Positions 17,761 to 26,635 of a stretch of 28,005 nt of DNA are shown here, in pieces. The DNA lies in NCBI GenBank assembly GCA_003427395.1, contig BFEA01000335.1, positions 172,884-200,888 on the forward strand, in the 5' to 3' direction. Below the pieces are notes generated by a model. The model made no database searches. It was not told the origin of the DNA and worked only from the letters and a program-made list of their open reading frames with translations. The stretch is from Chara braunii (taxonomy: Eukaryota > Streptophyta > Charophyceae > Charales > Characeae). Made by a program: the position numbers and the translations under genes. The first letter of the stretch is position 1, and every line of letters starts with the position of its first letter.

Positions 17761-18926
17761 TGTTGAGTGCATCAGCTCCCGCCTTTTTCGCAAAGGCAAG
17801 AGCCCTCCCGGCCATGTCACGCAGGAGTTAAAAACTAAACAAAAACAAGAGAGACATCTCGGGAACGACGCATAATAACCTCGCGAGCCGCCAAGACGGC
17901 AGCGGTCGCGTCGCTCCTTCGCCGCTCTAGCCGGGTTTGCCAGCTATACATCCCGCGGTCCCCTACGACAGGATAGGTTCCCGCGGGGCATAAGCTTTCC
18001 TTCCCTAAGGGGCTGTCACGACCCTTAGGGGCGTATCCCTACCGAGCTACTGACCCACGTGCGAAGCTTTTAGATGCAATTGCAGAGGTAGGTCAGCCGA
18101 GGGCATTTGCTCGTTCGCTGTAGTATAGATATGTTTGGTTAACGCCAAGCGAACCCGAACACCGTCTGAAGGCATTTGATCTCTTGGGTACGGAGCAAAC
18201 GTCGGTCGACTAGGATGGTCTCAACCAAGCGTGAAACCCAACATTAATCCTAGTCCCTTTAACACACAATCAAAAGAAAGTTGTAACAACCATACATAGT
18301 TACATCGAAAGGAATCGACCGTAGTCGATAGGACGATATGTCCAATCTGAAATGATAACTAAAAGAAATTGAATCTTCATCTAATACATCCAATATCACA
18401 AGATCAAAATACAATTCGACCGCCTCAGGTCGAACACCACGAAACAATCAAACAACCGTCAACAAGGAGTTGGCTTACTGAGAATAACAGTGATGCAGCC
18501 GACAAGGTAGTCGGTCTGCCTTAGTTTTGACTTGATGAGACGTGCTGCCAACGTTATTCATTCCATCTACCGCCGACTTAAGATTAGACACACATATCTG
18601 TCTTCATCCGTTTCCAATCTTTTCGGATGACAAGCTACTTTGCGAATGATTCTTGATCAGGGGCATTGCTTGAAGTGTTACATGCCTCTCCCTTTAGGAA
18701 GTGGTTTGGGGTACTCCTCATCCGAGCACAAGACTCGGATCTCAGAAGTCGGGCCATCTCCACCGAATCGGCAAGTACCCCTCCGTAGAACGGTCCACTC
18801 CACCAGCAGCACCTCCACCGGCAGCACCGCCCCTCTCCAGCAGCATGCACCAGCCAGCCAGCATTCACACAAGTGAATGGCCCAACAGCACTGCCACAAT
18901 TGTGAGGCTGCTGGGTGGAGTGCTGA

Positions 18927-18935
18927 CTTTTATAG
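18927..18935 (-). promoter_or_regulatory. TATA box, minus strand (probable LTR promoter)
   Basis: The minus strand reads GGCTATAAAAGTCAGC, with GCTG/CAGC flanks. The core CTATAAAAG is identical to the element 1 LTR TATA box. It would drive transcription toward the 15.8-16.6 kb gag fragment. Confidence 0.4.
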
Positions 18936-19418
18936 CCAGCCGAAGGCATGTGGGCAGTTGCTTTGCCCACAGCCAGGCAAAAATTCGTGGGTGCTCATGG
19001 CCCTCGATCTAATTGATGGCCAAAAGCTAGGAGCCTTGGTTTTCCCAATAGGGGACCAAGGTCATCAACCCCTAGGAGTACCTGGCCGTTTTCCCAGGCC
19101 AGGTGCTCCTCGGAATGGCTGTATTCAGCCATTTACTGCAGCCTTCCCAAAACGAACAGGCGCAGTCCCGTCAGCCCCTAGAAACTTCTGGGGCTGCACC
19201 TGTTCTGCGGCCGCGGCCACATTCGCGGCCGCTACTTTTTTCTCCCCTTCCTTTTCTTTCTCTTTCTTTTTTTTTTTTTTCTTTCTTTTTACCCCCCCCC
19301 TCGTTTTCTTGCGAGGGTGGCAGCCCGTCACTCGAAAATCAACGGGCGCCCCTCAGTCATTTCACAAAGTCGAACTAGAGTCAGGTTCAGAGGGGTCTTC
19401 TTCCCACAGTGCTACGCC

Positions 19419-19449
19419 TGTATCAGGTGCAAGATAAGCACCTGATACA
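19419..19449. repeat. 12-bp perfect stem-loop
   Basis: TGTATCAGGTGC, loop AAGATAA, GCACCTGATACA. The strongest perfect hairpin of the block. Confidence 0.97.
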
Positions 19450-19646
19450 CGCGCGCGGCCCAGGAGAGCTGCCTGTTAAAAAATGAACGGGCACAGCTCC
19501 CCAAGCCCCCAACAGAAAAAAAAAACGAAGGGAAACAAAAGAAAAAAAAACTCACTAAAATAAATAAAAAAATAAAAAAAATAAAAAATAAAGTAAAAAT
19601 CACCTTTTGGCTGTTACTCTCCCTGTCGTTGTCGCCAGGTAGAGTT

Positions 19647-19649
<3 letters not shown>

Positions 19650-19719
<70 letters not shown>
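19650..19719. repeat. (CT)n microsatellite
   Basis: About 35 uninterrupted CT units, the longest in the window. Confidence 0.98.
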
Positions 19720-19722
<3 letters not shown>

Positions 19723-20449
19723 CCCAACAGTCGCAACCATCGCCAACAGGCGAACGGTCGTGACTCAGCAGAATGTTCGTTTGACCACTAGAAACGACTC
19801 GGTCGTCCCTTGCAACCTCGAAACCACCCCGTTTTCCTGAAAGTAGCCGCCCTGTGGCGGCAGATTCAATCGATTTTGCCCATCTTGTACCAACGTAGCA
19901 GCCCGTTCGCTAAAAATGAACGGACAACTTTACTAATTTTACTAATAAAAAGAAAAAAAAAATCAATAGAATCTAAAAAACAAAAAAAAATCTAAAGCGA
20001 ATATAGAAAGAAATCTAAAAAAAGAAAAAGGAAAAAAAAAAAGAAAAAAAAAAACAGAACTTACCTTTAAAACGAAAAGGCTGCCCGTGAAATCGGGCGC
20101 CTGCAACAACCTTTGGGGACCTTAAGTCTCCTCAGTTCCTCTTGCGCCATGTGGCGCCTCGGTTGTAGCTTTAGTTTTTTTTCTTTTTTTTTCTTTTTTT
20201 CACTGTTGGCTTATGCCAACGGTCGTATCATCACCTGGCTGAAAAGCCACAACTTTTGTGATACAGACTCAAGTTTGAATCCTGAGGGGACCACTTCTCG
20301 ATTATGTGTCTCATCCTTGCGTAGGGGCCACGCTGTTCTGTGCGCGATTGATCTCAGCCGCGTGATCTTGATGATCGCGCGGCCGAAATCGGCCGCGCTC
20401 AACCACTTGGGCTGCTCCAAAAGGAGCTAGCCCAGTAGATTGCAGCTTC

Positions 20450-20514
20450 TCATATTCGATCCCGGTATCAGCCGGGTGACAGCCTGACACTGTAACCTAC
20501 TAGGCTAGTTCCTA
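20450..20514 (-). other. tRNA-like sequence with pol III A and B boxes
   Basis: The minus strand has TAGCCTAGTAGG (20507-20496), a full match to the A-box consensus TRGYNNARNNGG. About 45 nt on comes GGATCGAATAT (20462-20452), 8 of 11 to the B box. The spacing is that of a tRNA gene. The T-arm and acceptor stems do not pair well, so a tRNA-derived SINE head or tRNA pseudogene is likelier than a working tRNA. Confidence 0.45.
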
Positions 20515-20623
20515 TCACGACAGTGATAGGAGCAGCTCCTCTATGAGAAGAGCTTACCCATTCACTATCCCCCTTGCTGCAGCCTTGCAGGCCCTGTCTG
20601 CCTGTAGCCCTGCGGGCCACGCC

Positions 20624-20744
20624 TGCTTGAAGCCTTGCAGACCCTGCTTGCTGGCTCTACCCCATTGGTTGGCCGCGAATGCTTGAAGCCTTGCAGACCC
20701 TGCTTGCTGGCTCTACCCCATTGGTTGGCCGCCAATATAAGCCA
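20624..20744 (+). repeat. 56-bp tandem duplication ending at CCAAT/TATA-like motifs
   Basis: Copies 20624-20679 and 20680-20735 are nearly identical. Each ends CCCATTGGTTGGCCGC, containing inverted CCAAT. The second copy runs directly into CCAATATAAGCC. This looks like a duplicated upstream promoter element next to a TATA box on the plus strand. Confidence 0.7.
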
Positions 20745-20778
20745 CGGCGGTCTCTAGCCCTTAACTGAGCAGGCTAGG

Positions 20779-20943
20779 TAAAATAGGTCCAGCTTTAGCG
20801 TTTGCTGCTAGGTCTCTAGGCCACCGTCGTGGTTTTAACCCCCGTACGGCGGTCCCTAGTAGCCTCGTAGGCTCTGAATCGCGCGGTTGCGCAGCCGCAC
20901 GACATTATTTTAAGTGAAATAGGTCTAGCTTTAGCGTTCGCAT
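20779..20943. repeat. Direct repeat AAATAGGTCYAGCTTTAGCG, 136 bp apart
   Basis: Occurs at about 20781 and 20917 with one difference in 20 bases. Between them ACGGCGGTCYCTAG also repeats an earlier copy near 20749. This suggests a decayed larger duplication. Confidence 0.8.
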
Positions 20944-21215
20944 GTCCGCACATTCCTGCGGCTTCAACAAAAGCGAAGCATTGCCATTCACATTTGCTAC
21001 TCTCGGACGCCACACGCGTCAGAACTAAAACTCAAAACTTTCAGTCTCTAAGTCATAGGTCAGGTCTGAATAAACTTTTGGCAACGTCAGTCTCATCAAG
21101 TCCTTTAATCCAACGAAAAAGTCAGACAGCGTCTGACGTTGAAAAACCTCGGCAAATACCTTTTGTCAGGGTATTTGCCCCGACGCCGCCACTCAACTTC
21201 GACGACAGGATAAGT

Positions 21216-21227
21216 GCTTTGATACCA
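21216..21227 (-). promoter_or_regulatory. Second primer-binding-site-like sequence
   Basis: The minus strand reads TGGTATCAAAGC, one mismatch from the tRNA-iMet primer site. It lies 5 nt from a TGCAAG and 21 nt from the TGCAAGGA that starts the LTR. A primer site here implies the internal domain of another element extending to lower coordinates. Confidence 0.55.
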
Positions 21228-21248
21228 GTTTTTGCAAGTCGACCCTCA

Positions 21249-22242
21249 TGCAAGGAAAATGAGCAATAGCGAGATGACAATGTCCAGAATGCACAATCAC
21301 ATTGAAGGCCAGATAGTATCACAGTGCCCAGAAAGCAGAAATGCACCAATATAACAACAATGAAGAATCGTAACACTGAAAACCAATGTCAATGAGAGCT
21401 TGCTCTCGCTACCACCAACATGAGTGTCCAGGCCCTATCTCCCTACTTGGCGCTCGGCGCCCAGCCTACTTCCTACACAGCTACAGTCTGCCTACTAATT
21501 GACAATGCAACTGTTGACGCCAGCAGCCCACGAAGTACTTGAAGATGTCGCCCAATGCAGACCATCGCCAATACCAGGTATGTGCCCTCACATCATCACC
21601 GTCATCATCCTTCTCTCTCTCCCTCTGTCTTACTCCCACGCCTTCCCTCTTGTACACCCGAAGACCACCCCTGCACCTCACTGTGCAACCAAGCCCTCAG
21701 CCAGCTATGGAGGCTGGGCTATGGCGCTGCCCTCAGCAGCGCCCTGCTTCCACACACGACCGCATGTGCGCAACACCTTGTTCCAGCGCTAGCAGCCAGC
21801 ACGCGAGCAGAAGCTCCAGCAGCGCTGCTGCCAGCCAGCAAGTGCCTGAATGAGGCTCCAAGCAGCGAGCTCTTTCCTATATGGAAAGAGTCAGCCTGCC
21901 TTCGCAGCCTGGTTGGCCTGGGCCTCGGCGCAGAAGCTTCCAGTAGGCCCCAGGATGCTGCGCCTTTGTTGCATCGACTTGGCCTCATTCAGTTGGGCCT
22001 CATATGAGCCTGGGATTCTCATCCAGGGCCTGCATTCTTTGAAAAGCCTAGAAGGCCGTGGAAATGTTTCGCTGCTCAGCCTGTGTTTCCCTCAACCAAC
22101 TGGCGCGATGAAACTGCCTGGACCCCGAATACGAAATTGACAGCTTAGGGCCTCTCGTGATTTGTTAGGTCCGCCTTCACTTAGGGTGGGCACATCTGCA
22201 GTCAAGGGCCCCTTAGGCCTGCCGAGGACCCTGATCCTTGCA
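21249..22242 (-). mobile_element. Element 4 3' LTR
   Basis: About 994 bp bounded on the plus strand by TGCAAGGA (21249-21256) and TCCTTGCA (22235-22242), an 8-bp inverted pair with TG...CA ends. The right end abuts the polypurine tract of element 4. The alternative left end is TGCAAG at 21233. It contains hairpins (21723-21743, 21870-21890), the 14-bp palindrome CAGCAGCGCTGCTG (21817-21830) and no clear TATA box. The partner 5' LTR is absent because element 4 is truncated at its gag start. Confidence 0.72.
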
Positions 22243-22260
22243 TTCCCTCCTCCTTTTCTT
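22243..22260 (-). promoter_or_regulatory. Element 4 polypurine tract
   Basis: The minus strand is AAGAAAAGGAGGAGGGAA, directly next to the LTR end. It would prime plus-strand DNA synthesis. Confidence 0.8.
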
Positions 22261-22281
22261 CGATAGTCCTTTGAGAAGTCT

Positions 22282-22750
22282 CTAATCTGCAGGCATCTTC
22301 CCCTTAAGTTCTCTTTCATAGCCTGCAATAACTTGAGGTGTTGTTTGCATGAGTTCTTCTCTGGTGAACCACCGATCTTCCTTGGGATCCAAATGATGTC
22401 TGAATCTCACATGGTATTGCATTATTGGCTTAGGAGGGCGGCCTCGGCCGGGCGGTTTAGGCATTGGCATCACTCGATGCTCTACGATTCCATCGATGTC
22501 GACTTCGCCATACATGGTTGGGGGCAGCATTGACCTTCTGGAGGGAAACTGTGTAGTCTCTGCGAAAGGTGCCAGTTTTGAAGCGTGAAAAACTGGGTGT
22601 GTACGTAGATGAGGTGGGACGTGAATCACATAGGATGGTCCGTCTACCTAACCCCCCACTATGTCTAGGACTTCCCAGGGACCGAAGTACCGTGGCATTA
22701 GTTTTCTAGATATTCCCAGTTCCTATCCCAATTCAGATGACTTTACCCAG
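22282..22750 (-). pseudogene. Element 4 integrase C-terminus and chromodomain
   Basis: Reads Phe-Gln-Val-Gly-Asp-Arg-Val-Trp-Val-Lys, then GISRKLMPRYFGPWEVLDIV, SYVIHVPPHL and HPVFHASKLAPF. The chromodomain has VDIDGI ... QYHVRFRHHLD ... EDRWFTREEL. TAG stops lie at 22723-22725 and 22648-22650. A frameshift in an A-run near 22790 separates it from the catalytic core. By eye the three aromatic-cage positions are Val, Phe and His, so methyl-lysine binding looks impaired compared with elements 1 and 2. Confidence 0.85.
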
Positions 22751-22760
22751 ACCCTGTCCC

Positions 22761-23174
22761 CTACCTGGAAGTTAGAAGGCTGTTTTTGTTCTCAGATGCA
22801 ATCATAGCATCTTGAGATTTCCTCATGTGCTGAACGGCCTGCTGCAGCATTTGTTCGTACTTGACAACAAATTCTACGCTGCCGGGTGCTGCAGTGGCCT
22901 GTTTCTCAGGTAGTAGGAAATCAAGGGCGGATCGGGGTTTCCAACCAAGATGCAGTTGATTGGGAGTCATGCCAGTAGATGGCTTAATGTAGTGCCTAAG
23001 TAAGTGCTGCACTACCTTGTTCATTTGTTCCGCCTGTCCATTTGACTCAGGGTGAGTCCCTGATGTCATCTGCAGTCTGGTGCCCATCTGTTGGGCTGTG
23101 CTTTGCCACAGTTCGCTTGTGAAACGTACATCTTGGTCACTAACGATAGACTTGGGTAGACCGAAGTCCCGTAC
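22761..23174 (-). pseudogene. Element 4 integrase catalytic core, second half
   Basis: Follows the TAG at 23175 in the same frame. It has the second catalytic Asp (VSDQDVRFTSELW) and, after 35 residues, the Glu of NGQAE. Between Tyr-Ile-Lys-Pro and Thr-Gly-Met-Thr-Pro-Asn about 20 codons present in elements 1 and 2 (the Asp-Glu-x-Leu-Pro ... Tyr-Asn region) are missing without loss of frame. It ends in the A-run frameshift near 22790. Confidence 0.85.
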
Positions 23175-24461
23175 CTAGTTATCCATAAACTGTCTGATGA
23201 CGTAGTCAGTTTTGGCAGTCTCAGGCATAGCGATTAATCTTCCATACTTAGAGAAGGGGTCTACTATAACAAAGATGTGCCTTTTTCCAGACCTGCTGGT
23301 CACAAGAGTATCCATGAAGTCCACGGACACACTCTGACCAGGACCTTCAGGAATCGGCAAGGGCTTGATGATCCCAAGCGGAGCCTGAGTTCTAGGCTTG
23401 TCCCGTTGACAAACCTGGCAGGTCTCGACACACTTCTTGGCATCTTCCATCATAGCAGGCCACCATAATTTATGTACCAAGTTAGCTGACGTTTTCCTAT
23501 AACCGAAATGGCCAGTTGATTCATGACACTCACCTAAAAATAAACTACGCAAAGACTCTCTATTAGGAACACACAGTCTTTTATTCCCTGCCTTCTCAAG
23601 AACAAGCAAGCCGTTTACCATCGTAAATTCATCTGAAGTCACGTTGTCCTTCGCTTGGAATTCACGGATAATCTCAGACATAACTGGATCTTGCTGATAG
23701 GCTTCCACCAATGATCGAGTTAGATCGTTAGATATGCCAAACTCAGTGACTAGCGTGCCCAGATAATCTGCCCGATGAGATAGTGCATCAGCCACTTTGT
23801 TGTACTCTCCCTTGACTGGATCAAGTTGATAGTCATACATGTCTATCACTTGAGTCCACCGCTTGAGTGCATCAGAGAGCACAGGCTGTGTCTTAATCCA
23901 GCGCAAGGTCTTATGGTCAGATCTCACGTAGAAAAATCTGCCTAGGAGATGATGTCTCCAGTGGACCAGTGCTCTATATAGGGCATAGAGCTCACGCTCA
24001 TACGTGGACTTCGCTAGCTTTTGAGACGGCATCTTCTTACTCATATACTCGGTCGGTCTCAACTTTGGCCCCTCCTTTTGCGCAAGGACCGCGCCTATGT
24101 CATATTGGCTGGCGTCTGTGGTCACAACAAATGGCTTATCAGGATCCGGAAGTTTGAGGACCTCGTAGTGTGTCAGAGCATACTTGAATTTCTTGAAGCT
24201 TGCCTCACACTCTTCAGTCCACTCCCAAGGGGTGTCAAGTCGAGTTAGATCTGTTAATGGGGAAGCTATAGTACTATAGTTCTTAACAAACGGACGATAA
24301 TAGCCCGTCATCCCCAAAAACGATCGAACCTCGGTAACAATCTGAGGTTTGGGCCAGTCTCGCATGCTGGCCACTTTAGCATCGTCCGGCCTCAACCCAT
24401 CCGCGGAGATTTCATGACCCAAGTACAAGATTTTGGTGCGACCAAACTCGCATTTCTCCAA
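23175..24461 (-). pseudogene. Element 4 RT end, RNase H and first half of integrase
   Basis: This is a 428-codon open frame. Residues 1-70 are the RT connection (LYLGHEIS ... RSFLGMTGYYRPFV). RNase H has D116 (TTDAS), E155 (YERE), D182 (SDHKTL) and D225 (VADAL), all kept. The integrase zinc finger is H313, H318, C348 and C351; the first catalytic Asp is D381 (VDFMD). The frame ends at TAG 23175-23177, where the Trp seen in element 2 (MQWVSEYG) is expected. The true start is upstream; a TAG at 24480-24482 splits it from the RT core. Confidence 0.93.
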
Positions 24462-24479
24462 GTTTACCTTGTACTGGTG

Positions 24480-24995
24480 CTATCTTAGGAGTCCTAACAC
24501 TATTTTCAAGTGTTCAGCGTGCTCCTCTACAGTCTTACTAAAAATAAGGATATCGTCGAGGTACACGACGATAAACTTGTCTAAGTATTCATGAAATATC
24601 CTATTCATGGCGTGCTGGAATGTCCCAGGGGCATTGCATAGGCCAAAGGGCATCACCACAAACTCATACAGACCGTACCTGGTCCGAAAGGCAGTTTTGT
24701 GCTGGTCCTCATGTCTAATGGCAATTCGATGGTATCCGAACTTCAGACCTATCTTTCTGAAGTACCGGCATCCCTGCACTCTATCCAATAGGTCGTCGAT
24801 GCGGGGTAGGGGTTCTCCATTCTTTACGGTGATGGCATTGAGACCCCTATAATCAATGCACATCCTCAATGTACCTCCCTTCTTAGGAACAAATAAGACT
24901 GGCGCACTGTAAGGGGAGGTACTAGGCCGAATCCGTCCCTTCTCTATGAGCTCTTTGAGCTGGCGGCAGAGCTCATCCAACTCCGTGGGAGACAT
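24480..24995 (-). pseudogene. Element 4 reverse transcriptase core, motif A Asp lost
   Basis: Starts in the MSPTELDEL motif before RT. Palm and fingers are recognisable ([21 protein letters not shown]). The YLDD box is intact at 145-148. In motif A the usual K-I-D-L-K-S-G-Y-H reads K-I-G-L-K-F-G-Y-H: the metal-binding Asp is Gly at residue 83 (codon 24747-24749) and the next Ser is Phe. That abolishes polymerase chemistry in this family. The frame ends at TAG 24480. Confidence 0.93.
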
Positions 24996-25177
24996 CCTTT
25001 CGATGCGTCCTCTAGGTACCTTATTACCCGAGACAACTTCTATCGCATGACCACCTCCCTTTCGACCACTTCTGTGGGCTCCTAAAAAAGGTCAGGATAT
25101 TGAGCGACGACTGATTCTATCTCTGGGGATGTTTTTATGGCCTCCCCTTTCTTAGAGACAAGGACTAGATACATGCC
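24996..25177 (-). pseudogene. Element 4 protease-RT linker
   Basis: Reads GMYLVLVSKKGEAIK, then [10 protein letters not shown], a TAG at 25082-25084, Glu-Pro-Thr-Glu-Val, a frame change near 25050, and His-Ala-Ile-Glu-Val-Val before the RT. It equals the acidic linker of the other copies. Confidence 0.8.
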
Positions 25178-25720
25178 CTAGTAGTTATAGAAAGAGGAGG
25201 CACACATGCAACCGTAGTTTTCCACTAGACTGCTAGCTTTGAACTTTTGCAGTCTAACGATTCTACCGTTTGGCAGCTTGTGTCTCAACACCTTCCTATC
25301 CCAGTCGAACTGAGGTTGAGCAACCTCGAGGTAGTACATACCTAGCAACATATCGAAGGGCAGTTCGTCGCTGACGAGGAATGAGATTTTGTGTCTCACT
25401 TCCCCTGCTCCATAAGAGAAGGAACAGACTACGTCCTTGACATAGTCTTTAACTACCATTTGGTGCTTGTTGGCTAGCGTAGAAGCTACAGTTCTGCTAA
25501 GCCGATGCACTTGGTCCCCTAAGCGCAGTCTGTCCACACAAGCACGGTTGATGAAATTTCGTGTAGAGCCTATATCTGCGAAGGCACCCACTTTGAGGCC
25601 ACCTACATTGACTTCTACCACAAAATCCTCACCCTTAGGACCTCTACTAATCATCGCCCAAGAGTCTCTGGGGTCCTTCCCTGACCACTCAGTCTGTAAC
25701 TCTTCTAGGGACTCAGACAA
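25178..25720 (-). pseudogene. Element 4 aspartic protease
   Basis: The retropepsin fold is recognisable: WAMISRGPKG, FVVEVNVGG, the active-site region Phe-Ala-Asp-Ile-Gly-Ser-Thr-Arg at 47-54, TLANK, and LPFDMLLGMYYL. The active-site triplet is D-I-G and not D-S/T-G, a change rarely tolerated. The frame ends at TAG 25178-25180, where Trp or Gln is expected before Gly-Met-Tyr. Confidence 0.85.
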
Positions 25721-25794
25721 ATCTCTCGAACAGAGCGTCGGTGGTCTAAATGTGTCCGTGGGGCGATGTATGGGTCACTAGCCTTGGCCAACGC

Positions 25795-26232
25795 TTAGAG
25801 TGGTGAAGGCAACGTTACCACTTTAGCGCGAGTAAGAGCGGCTAACACTCCTACTGATCTGAGGTGTTTCCCTGCGAAGTGCTCGCAGAAGCACTGCGAT
25901 GGTTCGAGAATAAGCCCACTACCGTTGGAGCGGCTATCCTCGTCGTGACCTTCTTGCCTCGGCAAGTTCTTGACGTGTGGCCATAATTGCCACAGTTCAT
26001 GCATGTGCCCTGGCAACTCGGTCCCTCCACACCTCGTAATCTAAACAAGTTTTACCCATGCGGGTGTTCCTTGGTCGCCTTGACCCGTAGACCGGACTAC
26101 CTTCTTCTTCCCGGTCCCCCTAGCCTTTTCTTTGATAGACGCCACGACTCCCCCATCCGAAGTCTCATTAGCCCCATCACGCTCTCTCTTCCCCGAGGTC
26201 TCAGAAGTCGTCAATTTCAGTCGTCTGACCAT
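25795..26232 (-). pseudogene. Element 4 gag C-terminus with CCHC zinc knuckle
   Basis: From 26232 a basic, Ser/Thr/Lys-rich segment (SGKRERDGANETSDGG) reaches a 1-nt shift near 26041. Then comes C-M-N-C-G-N-Y-G-H-T-S-R-T-C, a perfect CX2CX4HX4C knuckle. Beyond the knuckle the frame decays, with a TAG at about 25851. This is the nucleocapsid part of Gag. Confidence 0.82.
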
Positions 26233-26635
26233 CGTGGTCGACGAACATTAGTTGACCTTTCTTCTTCCAGTCCTGGGGCAGTCTCTTCTTCCTACCATCA
26301 CCCTGACTTTGATGCGTGGATCCACGCTTTGCCTCTATATCTAAGGCTTTCTTGCTAAAAGAGGCGAAGTTATGTTGGTCAACATAGGCCTCATCCACCA
26401 GCTTAGTCTTAACCTCTGCAGGCAAACATCTCAGGTAATATGTGAGGAGTACCTGCTGGTCGTAGCGCACACCAGGTACCACAAGTAGACGTTCTACGGT
26501 GTCTGTGAGTTCATGAACATTCTTGTACCTTTTGGCACAAAGATTGTTGATCGTGTCGGTGGCCTTCTAAGCCCCTTGAGGGTCATGCCACTTATACACA
26601 GTCCGTACGAAGTCTTCCAATGACTGGGCCTGGGC
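26201..26635 (-). pseudogene. Element 4 gag, capsid-like region, second half
   Basis: In frame after TAG 26636: SLEDFVRTVYKWHDPQGA, TAG 26567-26569, LCAKRYKNVHELTDTVERLL, then VLLTYYLRCLPAEVKTKLVD. This is the standard second half of the Ty3-type Gag domain (recruitment of Leu-rich helices after the Phe-x-x-x-Tyr/Phe block). The frame changes near 26201-26230. Confidence 0.85.

Larger units (their letters stand above)
17781..21407. other. Stem-loop-dense non-coding block
   Basis: No coding sequence is supported, but there are about 25 short-loop inverted repeats of unrelated sequence. Strongest: 18003-18030 (9-bp arms), 18415-18434 (7), 18720-18740 (7), 18950-18970 (7), 19075-19109 (13, one T/G mismatch), 19114-19133 (8), 19172-19196 (7), 19207-19232 (9), 19419-19449 (12), 20377-20398 (9), 20408-20434 (11 with a bulge), 20510-20531 (9), 21121-21137 (7) and 21151-21179 (10). 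A-rich and T-rich tracts separate some of them. It probably includes LTR remnants (a TATA box lies at 18927-18935). Confidence 0.85.

Noticed and set aside
18003-18030. Plus-strand LTR start TGTCACGACCC
   Set aside because: The string resembles the 5' end of some plant gypsy LTRs, but it lies in the loop and arm of a hairpin, and no matching LTR end or primer site was found on the plus strand.
21499-22140. Several overlapping plus-strand open frames in the LTR
   Set aside because: Three parallel frames with no conserved motif inside an LTR of high GC; typical chance openness.
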